NCBI GenBank assembly: GCA_947482115.1
Contig: CANKII010000005.1
Location: forward strand, 1 to 64,000
From: Fibrobacterota bacterium
GTDB lineage: Bacteria > Fibrobacterota > Fibrobacteria > UBA11236
Length of the DNA: 64,000 bases
Direction of reading: 5' to 3'
The position numbers were made by a program, and so were the translations under genes. A model generated the notes under the pieces. The model ran no database searches and was not told the DNA's origin. It saw only the letters and a program-made list of their open reading frames with translations. Each line of letters begins with the position of its first letter. Within the stretch, counting starts at the first letter, position 1. Shown piece by piece: positions 12,884 through 23,306 of this stretch.

Positions 12884-13444
12884 TCGAATCCAACAAGCCA
12901 TGCACCGAGCGCCCCCAAGCTCTTCGGAATTCTGGCCGAGTTCGGAAGTCCGGCCGATGTGCACAGCGCGGCCAAGAAAATCCGCGACGCCGGATACAAG
13001 AAGTGGGACGTTCATTCCCCCTTCCCCATTCATGGCATTGAAACGGCAATGGGGCTGGGAGATTCCAAGCTGGGTTGGATCGCATTCTTCTGCGCCTGCG
13101 CGGGAGCCTTCGGCGGTTTCAGCATGCAATTCTGGATTCACAAATACGCCTATCCTTTGCTCATCGGCGGCAAGCCGATGATTGCCTATCCCGCTTATGT
13201 GCCTGTGACTTTTGAACCGGGAATTTTGTTCACCGCCTTGGGTTGCATTCTGGGAATGTTGATCCTGAACGGTCTTCCGAGACTTTATCACCCCACGTTC
13301 AAAAGCGAGAACTTCAAAAAGTTTTCCGACAACGGATTCTTCGTCACCATTGAAACGAAGGATCCCCTGTTTAAAAACGTGGAAGCCACCCGTTCGTTCC
13401 TCCAGTCCATCGGGGCCAGGAACATCGAAGTTCTGGAGGATTGA
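12884..13444 (+). CDS. actD: Alternative complex III subunit ActD
   Basis: DUF3341 pattern KWDVHSPFPIHGIETAMGL; two TM segments. Confidence 0.9.
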   Translation, partial: SNPTSHAPSAPKLFGILAEFGSPADVHSAAKKIRDAGYKKWDVHSPFPIHGIETAMGLGDSKLGWIAFFCACAGAFGGFSMQFWIHKYAYPLLIGGKPMIAYPAYVPVTFEPGILFTALGCILGMLILNGLPRLYHPTFKSENFKKFSDNGFFVTIETKDPLFKNVEATRSFLQSIGARNIEVLED

Positions 13445-14055
13445 CCTTGAAGCTCACCATCCGGGCTCTTGTCCCCGCCGCTTTGATCGGTACCGCGCTG
13501 TTGCTCGGCTGCCGCGGACAGGTTTCCCGTGAACCGCCCATGTGGATCAAACATGGCATGGAATTCCAGCCCAAGTATCTCGCCTTTCAGGAAAACGGTT
13601 TCTTCGCCGATGGTCGCAACATGCGCACACCGCCCGCAGGTACCGTGGCACAGGGCCTTCTCAAGGAAGATGACGGCTTCTGGCGCGGCGGCGACTCCGC
13701 CCATCCGATCGCGAAAAATCCGGTTCCCATCACCGACTCGCTTTTGCATCGCGGTCAGGAACGTTTTGATATTTATTGCGCCCCCTGCCATGGTCGGACT
13801 GGTGTGGGGAACGGCATGGTGGTGCAGCGCGGTTTCATGCCGCCTCCAAGTTATTTTGACCCTCGTCTCATGACCATGCCCGACGGCCAGATTTTCCAGA
13901 CCATCTCCAACGGAGTGCGCAACATGCCCTCCTACGGCAAACAAATTCCCGAAGCCGATCGCTGGGCCATTGTGGCCTACGTTCGAGCCTTGCAACGCAG
14001 CCAGAGCGCAACGATGGCCGACGTCCCCGACAGCGCAAAAGCCAACCTGAGGTAG
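13441..14055 (+). CDS. actE: Alternative complex III monoheme cytochrome c
   Basis: Lipoprotein-like start (LLLGCRG), CAPCHGRTG heme site; probable TTG start. Confidence 0.88.
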   Translation: MTLKLTIRALVPAALIGTALLLGCRGQVSREPPMWIKHGMEFQPKYLAFQENGFFADGRNMRTPPAGTVAQGLLKEDDGFWRGGDSAHPIAKNPVPITDSLLHRGQERFDIYCAPCHGRTGVGNGMVVQRGFMPPPSYFDPRLMTMPDGQIFQTISNGVRNMPSYGKQIPEADRWAIVAYVRALQRSQSATMADVPDSAKANLR

Positions 14056-14056
14056 C

Positions 14057-15259
14057 ATGGAAATGGTTGAAGCACAGGACATCCTTCGCCTGAACGAGAA
14101 GCTCCAAAAGGGCCGGATCTATTTGTTGGGCGCCGGAATTTTGGGCGCGGTTTTGTGCGCCGTCACCTACTTTCAAAGCAGCCGCAATTTCTTCGCATCC
14201 TACCTGACTGCGTATTGTTTCTTTGCCGCACTCAGTCTCGGCTCCCTGTTTTTCGTCATGGTGCAACATCTCGCGCGTTCCGCTTGGAGCGTTACCGTGC
14301 GCCGCATCGCGGAAACCATGGCCTTCAACAGCGTCATTCTCGCCGTGCTGTTCATTCCCCTCCTGTTCGGTACGCATGATATTTTCACCTGGACGCATGC
14401 CGATATTCGCGCCACGGATCATCTCGTTCAAATCAAATCCGCTTATCTGAATCTTCCCTTCCTGTACATCCGGGCCGCGCTTTACTTCGTCGTGTGGATT
14501 GGACTCTCTTCGTTCTTCCTGATGACTTCACGCAAACAGGATCAAACGCGCGAGGAGTCCCTCACCACCAAAATGGGCCGGGCTGCGGCAGGCGGAATGA
14601 TTCTTTACGCCCTTTCACAAACCTTCTTCGCCTTTGACTGGATGATGTCACTCGACTCCCACTGGTTCTCCACCATGTTCGGGGTTTATTTCTTCGCCGG
14701 ATCCATCGTGGCCACCTACGCTTCGCTCATCATCATTTCCACGGTTCTCAAGGCCACGGGGCATGTAAGCAAATCCGTCAATGTCGAACACTATCACGAC
14801 ATGGGCAAACTGTTGTTCGGCCACAATGTTTTCTGGACCTATATCGCCTTCAGCCAGTTCTTCCTGATCTGGTACGCCAACATTCCCGAAGAAGTGACCT
14901 TCTTCGAGGCCCGCTCCATCGGTTCGTGGAAAATCATCAGCCTGCTTCTCCCGTGGTGTCACTTCGCCATTCCATTCCTCTATCTCATGTCGCATAATGT
15001 AAAGCGCAACCGCCCCGCGCTGACCCTTGGTGCCACATGGCTCCTGACCATGTGCCTCATCGACATTTACTGGATCATCCAGCCGAATTTTTATCCGGCC
15101 GGCGCCCATTTCGGATTGGCCGACATCGCCGCGTTCGTTGCCATCGGCGGTTTCTGCGGATTCTTCTTCCTTCGCAATCTCGGACAGGCGAGCCTGGTTG
15201 CCACCGGCGATCCGCGTCTGGAGCAATGCCTTTCCTATGACAATGGAATTCCGGAATGA
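14057..15259 (+). CDS. actF: Alternative complex III membrane subunit ActF
   Basis: Polytopic, position in act cluster, FDWMMSLDSHWFSTMFG motif. Confidence 0.9.
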   Translation: MEMVEAQDILRLNEKLQKGRIYLLGAGILGAVLCAVTYFQSSRNFFASYLTAYCFFAALSLGSLFFVMVQHLARSAWSVTVRRIAETMAFNSVILAVLFIPLLFGTHDIFTWTHADIRATDHLVQIKSAYLNLPFLYIRAALYFVVWIGLSSFFLMTSRKQDQTREESLTTKMGRAAAGGMILYALSQTFFAFDWMMSLDSHWFSTMFGVYFFAGSIVATYASLIIISTVLKATGHVSKSVNVEHYHDMGKLLFGHNVFWTYIAFSQFFLIWYANIPEEVTFFEARSIGSWKIISLLLPWCHFAIPFLYLMSHNVKRNRPALTLGATWLLTMCLIDIYWIIQPNFYPAGAHFGLADIAAFVAIGGFCGFFFLRNLGQASLVATGDPRLEQCLSYDNGIPE

Positions 15260-15462
15260 GCGCGTACGTTTCCCATGGCGCAAGTGCAGGTCACGAAAAG
15301 GATCTCGGTTTTGGCCGGGTGTTCTGGATCCTTCCCCTCAGCGTGGTTCTTTTGCTGGCCTATGTGGCCATTTGCTGGTTCGGCGCGAAATCCTCGCTGA
15401 AAAACGAAATGTCGCGTAAAGAAATTCAAACGGTTGACGGCAACAACGGGACTTCACCATGA
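15256..15462 (+). CDS. Small single-TM protein, paralogue of next gene
   Basis: GRVFWILPLSVVLLLAYVAICWFGAKSSLKNEMSRKE aligns with next ORF. Confidence 0.6.
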   Translation: MSAYVSHGASAGHEKDLGFGRVFWILPLSVVLLLAYVAICWFGAKSSLKNEMSRKEIQTVDGNNGTSP

Positions 15463-15794
15463 GCGGACATTCTTCCCACGGCCCCGGCCACGAAACCACC
15501 GACGTCACTTTCAATCAGGGAATCTGGCTCATTCCATTGAGCATGATTCTTTTGCTCACCTATGTACTGGTGTGTTTGTTTGGAGCCACCTCTTCCCTTT
15601 CGCGTGAAATGGCTCGCAAACAAACCATGGGTGCGGAGGTTGGCCACGCGCAGCTCACGGGACTCCGTGAACACGAGGATTCCACCATGCACGAATACGG
15701 CTGGATGGACAAGGACAAGGGCACGGTTAAAATTCCCATTGAACACGCCATGGAAATGATGGCCAAAGAAGCGGCCCAGACAAAAGCTCCCTAA
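15459..15794 (+). CDS. Small single-TM protein with YGWMDKDKGTVKIPIEHAMEMMAKE tail
   Basis: Overlapping start, paralogous TM; tail typical of small proteins near SCO/cox genes. Confidence 0.65.
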   Translation: MSGHSSHGPGHETTDVTFNQGIWLIPLSMILLLTYVLVCLFGATSSLSREMARKQTMGAEVGHAQLTGLREHEDSTMHEYGWMDKDKGTVKIPIEHAMEMMAKEAAQTKAP

Positions 15795-15801
15795 TTTTAT
15801 T

Positions 15802-16614
15802 GTGCGCATTCTCCTCTTTGTTCTAGTCCTGGTCGGAATTTCAAAAACATCGTTGTGGGCAGCCCCTTTGCCTTTGGCCCTGGCGGACGCAGGAATTGAA
15901 GAACGCCTTGGCGCTGTTGTCGATCGCACGCTCACTTTCAAAGATGAAACCGGAAAAGATGTCGCTTTAAACGATTATTTGTCGCGTGGAAAACCCATCC
16001 TGCTGAACTTCGCTTATTTCCATTGCCCGATGCTGTGCGGTTTGGTGCAGGATGGCATGGTCAAGGGACTCAAGTCCATGGATTGGGTTCCGGGAAAGAA
16101 CTATGAGGTTCTCACCGTCAGCATGGATACGCGTGAAGGCCCTCAAGAAGCGAAACCGGTCAAGGATCATTTGCTTTCAGTATTGGGAAAACCCGGCGCC
16201 GAGGCGGGATGGCATGTTTTGACCGGAGATCGCAAGGCAGTGGAATCCCTCGCTTCCACCGTCGGATTCAAATTCAACTATTTGCCCGACAGAAATGAGT
16301 TTGCCCACGGGGCCGGATTGATTTTTTTAAGCCCGGAAGGCAAAGTTTCACGCTATCTTTACGGCGTCGAATTTTCCCGGAAAGATTTGCGACTTGCCCT
16401 GCTCGACGCTTCGGAGGGCCGGTCGCTTTCACTCGGGGACAAACTGACAATGTTTTGCTACAAGTACGATGCCAATTCCAAAGGTTACGTGCTTTTCGCG
16501 CAGAACTTCATGAAAGCGGGCGGGGTACTTATCATGGCCCTGCTGGGATTTCTCCTGATCACGATGTGGCGTGGGGAGATGAGGCGTAAACGAATGTCCT
16601 TGGCCGGAAAATAA
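15802..16614 (+). CDS. SCO1/SenC family copper chaperone
   Basis: NFAYFHCPMLCGLV (CxxxC) thioredoxin-like fold; before coxB. Confidence 0.9.
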   Translation: MRILLFVLVLVGISKTSLWAAPLPLALADAGIEERLGAVVDRTLTFKDETGKDVALNDYLSRGKPILLNFAYFHCPMLCGLVQDGMVKGLKSMDWVPGKNYEVLTVSMDTREGPQEAKPVKDHLLSVLGKPGAEAGWHVLTGDRKAVESLASTVGFKFNYLPDRNEFAHGAGLIFLSPEGKVSRYLYGVEFSRKDLRLALLDASEGRSLSLGDKLTMFCYKYDANSKGYVLFAQNFMKAGGVLIMALLGFLLITMWRGEMRRKRMSLAGK

Positions 16615-16621
16615 GGGATTT

Positions 16622-17566
16622 ATGGACACTACAAAATCAGTATGGCTCCCGGAACAAGCCTCCACCTTCGCCAACAGCGTGGACTGGGCTTTCAACCTTT
16701 ATCTGTGGATCTCGGTGGCGTTCTTCGCGATCATCGTCGTCCTGATCGCGTATTTCGTGGTCAAGTACGCCCGCAAGCGTCCCGATCAGCTGGCCACGGC
16801 GCAAATCGTTCACAATACCTTCCTCGAAACCACATGGACGGCCATTCCACTGATCATCGTCATGGCGCTGTTCGTCGTCGGCATGAAGGGCTACTGGAAC
16901 ATGCGCGTGGCGCCCTCCAATGCCATGCAAGTGGATGTCACCGGACGCAAGTGGGCCTGGAGCTTCGATTATCCGAAGGAAGGCGTCAGCACCGATACCC
17001 TGGTGGTGCCCGTGCACCAACCCGTGCGCTTGCGCATGACCAGCACGGATGTCATTCACTCTTTCTTCATTCCGGCTTTCCGAACCAAGGCGGACGTGAT
17101 TCCCGGACGGTATCACAGTCTCTGGTTTGAAGCCACCAAGACCGGCGTCTTCCAGGTATTCTGCACCCAATATTGCGGCACCAACCACTCCTACATGTGG
17201 ACGGCGGTGAAGGTCGTCACTCCGGATGAATTCCAGGCATGGGTTGCTGCTGCTGCGGATCCTTCGAAAGGAAAAACCCCTGCGGAATTCGGAGAGATTC
17301 TTTATTCCCAGAAAGGTTGTGTTGCCTGTCATACCGTGGACGGCAGCACGGGCATTGGCCCGACCTGGAAGGGCATCTGGGGCATCTCGGTTCCCCTTGA
17401 AGATGGGCGCAGCGTCACGGTTGACGAAGCCTATGTGAAAAAATCCATGAATGAACCCGCCACCGACGTGGTGAAGGGCTTCCAACCGATTATGCCACCC
17501 TTCCAAGGCGTTCTTTCCGACAAGGAAGAAGACGCATTGGTCGCCTACATTCAGTCCTTGAAGTAA
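16622..17566 (+). CDS. coxB: Cytochrome c oxidase subunit II with fused cytochrome c (caa3 type)
   Basis: CuA motif [13 protein letters not shown]-terminal CVACH heme site. Confidence 0.95.
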   Translation: MDTTKSVWLPEQASTFANSVDWAFNLYLWISVAFFAIIVVLIAYFVVKYARKRPDQLATAQIVHNTFLETTWTAIPLIIVMALFVVGMKGYWNMRVAPSNAMQVDVTGRKWAWSFDYPKEGVSTDTLVVPVHQPVRLRMTSTDVIHSFFIPAFRTKADVIPGRYHSLWFEATKTGVFQVFCTQYCGTNHSYMWTAVKVVTPDEFQAWVAAAADPSKGKTPAEFGEILYSQKGCVACHTVDGSTGIGPTWKGIWGISVPLEDGRSVTVDEAYVKKSMNEPATDVVKGFQPIMPPFQGVLSDKEEDALVAYIQSLK

Positions 17567-17597
17567 AGTTCGAACTTCTGGAAAAGCGGGAAAAAAC

Positions 17598-19202
17598 ATG
17601 ACTGCCCATGTACACGACAACATCAATTATCTGAAGACCTCGAAGGGTCTGAAGTCCTGGCTCACGACCGTGGATCACAAGCGCATCGGTCTGATGTATC
17701 TGGCTTCCATTCTGGTCTTCTTCATCACCGGTGGTTTGTACGCCCTGCTGTTCCGTCTGGAACTGTGGACGCCGAACAAGGATTTCCTTTCGGTGGATCA
17801 GTACAACAACTTCTTCACCATGCACGGCGTCATCATGGTGTTTCTTGTGGTCGTTCCCGGAATTCCCGGTGCGCTTGGGAACTTCGTGTTGCCACTGCAA
17901 ATCGGGGCCAAGGATCTCGCCTTTCCGAAATTGAATCTCACCAGCCTTTACCTGTACTGGTTGGGCGCGATTCTCGCCGTCATTTCCCTGCTGGCCGGTC
18001 ATGCGGATTCCGGATGGACGTTTTACGCGCCCTATTCCCTTTCCAAGAACCCCGCTGTCATGTGGATGCTTACCGCCGCCTTCCTGCTCGGTTTCTCCTC
18101 CATTCTCACCGGTCTGAATTTCATCGTCACCATTCATAAAATGCGCGCCCCCGGCATGACGTGGTTCCGCATGCCTTTGTTCATCTGGGCCTTGTACGCC
18201 ACCGCGATCATGCAGGTTTTCGCGACACCTGTTTTGGGAATCACTTTGATTCTGATGCTTGTCGAAAACTTCTTCCACATCGGAATCTTCGACCCGGCCC
18301 TGGGCGGCGACCCGATTCTGATGCAGCACTTTTTCTGGTTCTATTCCCATCCGGCGGTGTATATCATCGTGGTTCCGGCTTTCGGCATCGCCTCGGAACT
18401 GATAGCGACCTTCTCCAAGAAGGAAATTTTCGGTTACAAGTTCATCGCCTTCTCTTCGGTGGCCATCACCGTGATTGGATTCCTGGTCTGGGGTCATCAC
18501 ATGTTCGTGGCCGGTCAATCCGAAGTGGCCGACACCATCTTCTCCTTCCTGACCTTCTTCACGGCCATTCCCTCGGCCATCAAGGTTTTCAACTGGACCA
18601 CGACCCTCTACAAGGGTTCCATCGAGTTGCGCACCCCGATGCTGTATGGATTGCAGGTGCTGTTCAACTTCACCATCGGCGGTCTCACGGGAATCATTCT
18701 CGCCATCCTTTCGGTGGACATTCATCTGCATGACACCTATTTCGTGGTCTCCCACTTCCATTATGTGGCCATGGGTACGACCATGATCGCCTTCATAGGC
18801 GGCATCCATTACTGGTGGCCCAAGATGACGGGACGCATGTATAACGAAGTCGTTGGCAAGTTCGCCAGCCTTCTGGTGTTCGTCGGCTTCAACACCGTGT
18901 TCTTCCCGCAGCTCATCATGGGTTCGCAGGGCAGCCCGCGTCGCTACTACCACTACCTGCCGGACTTCCAGATTTTCCACCAGATTTCCACCATCGGCAT
19001 CATTATTCTGGCCGTTGGCCTGTTCACGGCATTGATTAATCTGCTGATGTCCTTGCGTCGTGCACCCGATGCCCCGCAAAATCCCTGGGGTGCCCGCACT
19101 CTGGAATGGGAATTTGCGGAAACACCGCCGGTGCTGTTTAACTTCAAAGAAACGCCCGTGGTCACTCATGGCCCGTATGAATTCGCCAAGGAAGGTGCGT
19201 AA
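17598..19202 (+). CDS. coxA: Cytochrome c oxidase subunit I
   Basis: [44 protein letters not shown]. Confidence 0.97.
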   Translation: MTAHVHDNINYLKTSKGLKSWLTTVDHKRIGLMYLASILVFFITGGLYALLFRLELWTPNKDFLSVDQYNNFFTMHGVIMVFLVVVPGIPGALGNFVLPLQIGAKDLAFPKLNLTSLYLYWLGAILAVISLLAGHADSGWTFYAPYSLSKNPAVMWMLTAAFLLGFSSILTGLNFIVTIHKMRAPGMTWFRMPLFIWALYATAIMQVFATPVLGITLILMLVENFFHIGIFDPALGGDPILMQHFFWFYSHPAVYIIVVPAFGIASELIATFSKKEIFGYKFIAFSSVAITVIGFLVWGHHMFVAGQSEVADTIFSFLTFFTAIPSAIKVFNWTTTLYKGSIELRTPMLYGLQVLFNFTIGGLTGIILAILSVDIHLHDTYFVVSHFHYVAMGTTMIAFIGGIHYWWPKMTGRMYNEVVGKFASLLVFVGFNTVFFPQLIMGSQGSPRRYYHYLPDFQIFHQISTIGIIILAVGLFTALINLLMSLRRAPDAPQNPWGARTLEWEFAETPPVLFNFKETPVVTHGPYEFAKEGA

Positions 19203-19849
19203 TGGCCTCCACCACTTTACAAGAACACGAAGTCGCCCATCATTTCGACGACCTCGAGCAGGAATTTGAATCACAGAAATTCGGAATGTGGCTTTTCATG
19301 GCTTCCGAAATCATGATGTTCGGAGCCCTGCTCGTCGGCGGACTCTTCCTCCTCTATCTGCATCCGGATGCCTTCGCGGAATCCCGTCCTCATCTGGACT
19401 GGCGTTTGGGCGCGCTCAACACCTTCTTCCTGCTCACCGGCGGATTTACCATGGCGCGAGCTGCGGGATTCGCCCAACAGCGGGAACAGGGCAAGGTTCG
19501 CACAAACTTGATTCTGAGCCTGTTGCTGGCCTGCGGATTCCTCGTGGTCAAGACCATCGAGTACAAGGCCAAGTTCCATCACGGACTGCTTCCGGGCCAT
19601 GCATTTCACGGCGAAGGGTTCACCAGTCTGCATGCGCATATCTTCTTCGGGTATTACTTCGTTGCCACCGGTTTGCATGCCCTGCACGTTCTGATCGGCA
19701 TGGGGTTGATGATTTGGTGCCTCAAAGTCTCCAAGCGGGTCCAGTTTACACGGGACTATTACACTCCGGTGGAATTCGCGGGAATGTACTGGGCTCTGGT
19801 GGACCTTGTATGGGTTTTTCTCTTTCCTTTGCTTTACTTGGTGGGGTGA
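19202..19849 (+). CDS. coxC: Cytochrome c oxidase subunit III
   Basis: GMWLFMASEIMMFGALL, GFTSLHAHIFFGYYFVATGLHALHVLIG. Confidence 0.95.
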   Translation: MASTTLQEHEVAHHFDDLEQEFESQKFGMWLFMASEIMMFGALLVGGLFLLYLHPDAFAESRPHLDWRLGALNTFFLLTGGFTMARAAGFAQQREQGKVRTNLILSLLLACGFLVVKTIEYKAKFHHGLLPGHAFHGEGFTSLHAHIFFGYYFVATGLHALHVLIGMGLMIWCLKVSKRVQFTRDYYTPVEFAGMYWALVDLVWVFLFPLLYLVG

Positions 19850-19852
19850 TAT

Positions 19853-20272
19853 ATGGAACACGGACACGATTACCAACCCGGCCACACTTATAACTTCCAG
19901 ATTCTGGGAAGGGTTTATGCGGGACTGCTCGTCCTTGCGGCACTCATGATCGGCTTTTTCCTGATGCCCATCGAGCGCCTGCCCATTGACTGGCTGGATT
20001 TGCATCTCATCAAACGCCTGTTGATTCTGGCCGATGCAATCACCATGGTCGGCATCATCGCCGGATTTCTCATGGGCCTGAAGTACGAGAAGACCAAGCT
20101 GAACGCGGTGATCTTCCTGTCGAACTTTGCCTTTCTGACGATCTTCCTGCTCTTCGTGATGGCGGATATCGGCATGCGTGGTGCGATGGACCCCAGCTTC
20201 ACCAAGCAGCTCAACTGGAAGTCTCCGGTCACCGAGGAAAACAACAAGATGCAGGAAGCCCCCGCACCTTAA
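19853..20272 (+). CDS. Prokaryotic cytochrome c oxidase subunit IV family protein
   Basis: Three TM segments, immediately after coxC. Confidence 0.8.
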   Translation: MEHGHDYQPGHTYNFQILGRVYAGLLVLAALMIGFFLMPIERLPIDWLDLHLIKRLLILADAITMVGIIAGFLMGLKYEKTKLNAVIFLSNFAFLTIFLLFVMADIGMRGAMDPSFTKQLNWKSPVTEENNKMQEAPAP

Positions 20273-20318
20273 TGGTTCGACGGATTCGACGGGCTCACCG
20301 CAGGCAAACTCACCAACC

Positions 20319-20987
20319 ATGACTGCCGTTTCTAAAACGCCGGGGGGATTCTCCCGGCGTTCTTTTTTCCTCTTCATTCTGATGGCCCCGGCGGGCCTTG
20401 CCATCATCCTCGCCATCATTCTGGTCACGCAATACAGACAGTTCAAAGCCTCGGTCTCCCCTGCCGCAGAGGTTCAGGAATTTGTCTGGGATGCATCGTC
20501 GCAATCCCGTGTGGATACGGTTCTCACGGATTTGCATTCCTTCTCTTCCAATCCCATCAAACAATTTGATTCGCTTTGGATTGATTCGAGAGACTTGAAT
20601 CTTTTGATGGCCCATAGCCCTGTCATCGCATCACAGGGAATCCGGTTTCATGCCGACATGCATGACAGCCTCATCGTCATCCGCAGCACACAAGCAGTTC
20701 AGTCGATGCAGGGGAAGTTTGCGGGGATCTTCAAGAAGATTGCCAGCTCGGGTTATCTCAATGCACGGCTGGAAGGCGAACCGGAATTGAAGGATGGTCG
20801 GTTGGATTTCTCACCGGATAGCGGATTTTTGAACGGGCAAAAAGTGGTGTCAGTAGCGTTGCAGAAACGGGGAGGAATGTCTCCGGGAGATTTTACTGCG
20901 GACACGGCGGCTTATGGAGAATTTGTAAGGGCTTTAGGTGAAGTGAAAGTGATGGATGGAAGAATTTTGTTGGTGCGCCACCATTAG
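20319..20987 (+). CDS. Hypothetical membrane-anchored protein
   Basis: ATG at 20319, single N-terminal TM; no recognised domain. Confidence 0.55.
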   Translation: MTAVSKTPGGFSRRSFFLFILMAPAGLAIILAIILVTQYRQFKASVSPAAEVQEFVWDASSQSRVDTVLTDLHSFSSNPIKQFDSLWIDSRDLNLLMAHSPVIASQGIRFHADMHDSLIVIRSTQAVQSMQGKFAGIFKKIASSGYLNARLEGEPELKDGRLDFSPDSGFLNGQKVVSVALQKRGGMSPGDFTADTAAYGEFVRALGEVKVMDGRILLVRHH

Positions 20988-20996
20988 ACCTGTGCT

Positions 20997-22520
20997 TTAT
21001 TCCTGACCCTCGGGAAAAGATTTTCTCAATTCTTTAAACATCGAGTCATGCACTTTTCGCAAGTAGGGCAATTCTATCGGATTAAGTGTCTGGTCGGGAA
21101 ATTGCGTCAGTAACCCTATGCCGGCATCTTGAGGGGTGAGATTTTTGTTGTAAAATAATGATAGAGTTTCCCCTATCCCCTTATTATGCTCACTCACATA
21201 TTTAACCATATAGTCGAACTCATATAGAGAACAAAGGAACACTTTCCCGGGGTTAAAATCCAGCGATACATCTTCTCCATATTTTTCCAAGAATACCCTT
21301 TTTACAAATTCATCCCAATTTGAAAGTGGCGAACCAAATAAAACCTGTTTGAATGTGAGAATGATGAAGTAATGCTTCTCTATCTCAAACGCAGCACCTT
21401 CTTTTCTTTTTATAGCTGAGGCTATGTTGTGGATTTGAGTATACGCTTTGATAATAAATGGACCAAGAATGCTTTTCAAATTTTCATATGATGGATCTAG
21501 AATGCTTGAGGGGTGAAACTCCATAGACTTGCATTCAATGCCAACTTTGATTTCCCCTTCCTTTACCAAATAATCAATTGTTGAAGATGTAGAATACTGG
21601 CTCCTTTGTTGCTCTTCGGAGAGGAAATCCCTATTCAAAAATTTAAGGGGGGTCTCAACATACTTTTCAAAACCCATACCAAAAGCCTGTCCAAAATTAG
21701 AGCCGTCAGTTTTTTTGAACAAGTCGTATAGCGAATAATTCATGTGCAATAACGTTGTAATCTGATCGTATGGCACGTAGCGTTCGCCCGCCTTCAGGAA
21801 AGGCTTTTCAACTAAAGGGGTTATAGCGTAATACTCCCTCTCGGGAGAGTTAACGTAAGCATGGTGAACCGTCATGAAATCAACAAGCTGGTCGAAATCC
21901 AACGAAATATGATTGATAAAATTTTGAATCTTATCTGGAGGAAACACTCCAAAAAGTGGCTCAAACTTTCTTAAAGAAAAAGTCTGGCGTTTTGGATGCA
22001 TGGCAATAAGCCCGCAAATAAGCAGGTTCAGTGAAAAATATTCTTCCAAATTCAATCCATAAATACTCATAAGCTTACCTGACATATCGTAATCAATGCC
22101 AATATCCATGAGAATTATTTTCTGGGCACAAAGGCCGTGGGTACCAAGAGGAATTTGGTAGGGCGTTTGCTTAAAGATTAAACAGCGAAAAAATTTCCAC
22201 AAATTTATTTGGTCAGTAATCGGAAAAAAAGCAGTTGGAATGGAAACTTCATTAAGCTTATTGTAAATCTTCCTGAACGTGTTTTTGTCAAAGGGCTTTA
22301 ACCCTGTAGAAGGCTCGCTTCCATAAACGACAGACCATTTCAATATGGTTAGCAAATGCCAAGGAATGGGTAACCTCTCTTGATGACCTTCAAGGACGGA
22401 TTTATCCCAGCTACGGTTCCAAACTTCTTGCATATAGATGTATGCGCCGTCCTTCCGACATTCTCTCAACTGATTGCGGATGTATTTAAAGCATTCATAA
22501 AAATCAGGGCTGTTGGGCAT
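20997..22520 (-). CDS. Hypothetical protein with PD-(D/E)XK nuclease-like motif
   Basis: AT-rich 507-aa ORF; STIDYLVKEGEIKVGIECKSMEF (D...ExK) followed by a Q-containing helix. Confidence 0.55.
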   Translation of the reverse strand: MPNSPDFYECFKYIRNQLRECRKDGAYIYMQEVWNRSWDKSVLEGHQERLPIPWHLLTILKWSVVYGSEPSTGLKPFDKNTFRKIYNKLNEVSIPTAFFPITDQINLWKFFRCLIFKQTPYQIPLGTHGLCAQKIILMDIGIDYDMSGKLMSIYGLNLEEYFSLNLLICGLIAMHPKRQTFSLRKFEPLFGVFPPDKIQNFINHISLDFDQLVDFMTVHHAYVNSPEREYYAITPLVEKPFLKAGERYVPYDQITTLLHMNYSLYDLFKKTDGSNFGQAFGMGFEKYVETPLKFLNRDFLSEEQQRSQYSTSSTIDYLVKEGEIKVGIECKSMEFHPSSILDPSYENLKSILGPFIIKAYTQIHNIASAIKRKEGAAFEIEKHYFIILTFKQVLFGSPLSNWDEFVKRVFLEKYGEDVSLDFNPGKVFLCSLYEFDYMVKYVSEHNKGIGETLSLFYNKNLTPQDAGIGLLTQFPDQTLNPIELPYLRKVHDSMFKELRKSFPEGQE

Positions 22521-22625
22521 ATGGGTTATGGCTCCTATCCTAGATTTAAGACATAGCCATTCAACATCTGGTTTGCATCAACTGCTATTCATAATTCGCC
22601 CAAATTCAGCTACTTTTCCCTTCCC

Positions 22626-23306
22626 ATGCCCGCCATCAAATCCCTCATCTTCGATCTCGACGGAACCCTGATCGATAGCCGGTTGGATCTGGCTCATTCC
22701 GTCAATGCCGTGTTGAACATGTTGGATCGCGAAAGCCTCCCTGTCGAAACGGTCATTTCCTTCGTCGGGGATGGAGCCGAGGATTTGCTGCGTCGATCTC
22801 TGCAGGCCGCAGGGCATTCTCTTCAGGAAGCAAACGAACTTCTCCCCCAAACCCTCAAACGGTTTCTCGAATATTATCTCGATCATTGCCTCGATTACAC
22901 CCAGCCTTATCCCGATGCGATTTCCATGCTGGAAAAATTTTCCGGGTATAAGCAGGCCATTCTCACCAACAAGCCCATGGCCCACACGGTTAAAATCCTC
23001 GAGGGACTGGGAATCAAAGACCGTTTTGAGGTCATTGTGCCCGGTGACGGCCCACTCGGGAAGAAACCCGACCCGACGGGATTGGGGTATATTTTGTCCA
23101 CTTTAAAGGCGGCTCCGGATGAAGCGGTGCTCATCGGGGACAGCCTGCAGGATTTGAAAACGGCGAAAGCAGCGGGATGTCCGTTCATCGCTTTCTTGAG
23201 CGGACTCGGAGATCGAAAGACTTTGGAAGCCGCCGGGATCGATTTTGCGATTCAGGAATGGAATGAATTCCCGGGTGTATTTGCGAAAATGGAATCGAAA
23301 ACGTGA
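22626..23306 (+). CDS. gph: HAD-family phosphoglycolate phosphatase-like
   Basis: LIFDLDGTLIDS, AILTNKP, GKKPDPT, LIGDSLQDLKTAKAAG. Confidence 0.88.
   Translation: MPAIKSLIFDLDGTLIDSRLDLAHSVNAVLNMLDRESLPVETVISFVGDGAEDLLRRSLQAAGHSLQEANELLPQTLKRFLEYYLDHCLDYTQPYPDAISMLEKFSGYKQAILTNKPMAHTVKILEGLGIKDRFEVIVPGDGPLGKKPDPTGLGYILSTLKAAPDEAVLIGDSLQDLKTAKAAGCPFIAFLSGLGDRKTLEAAGIDFAIQEWNEFPGVFAKMESKT

Noticed and set aside
11468-13291. 607-aa minus-strand ORF opposite actC/actD
   Set aside because: Antisense to well-supported act genes; composition typical of a shadow ORF from codon bias.
17490-19274. 594-aa minus-strand ORF opposite coxA
   Set aside because: Fully antisense to coxA; low-complexity H/D/E/G/R translation, no domain.
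19271-20446. 391-aa minus-strand ORF opposite coxC/coxD
   Set aside because: Shadow ORF on clearly coding plus strand.
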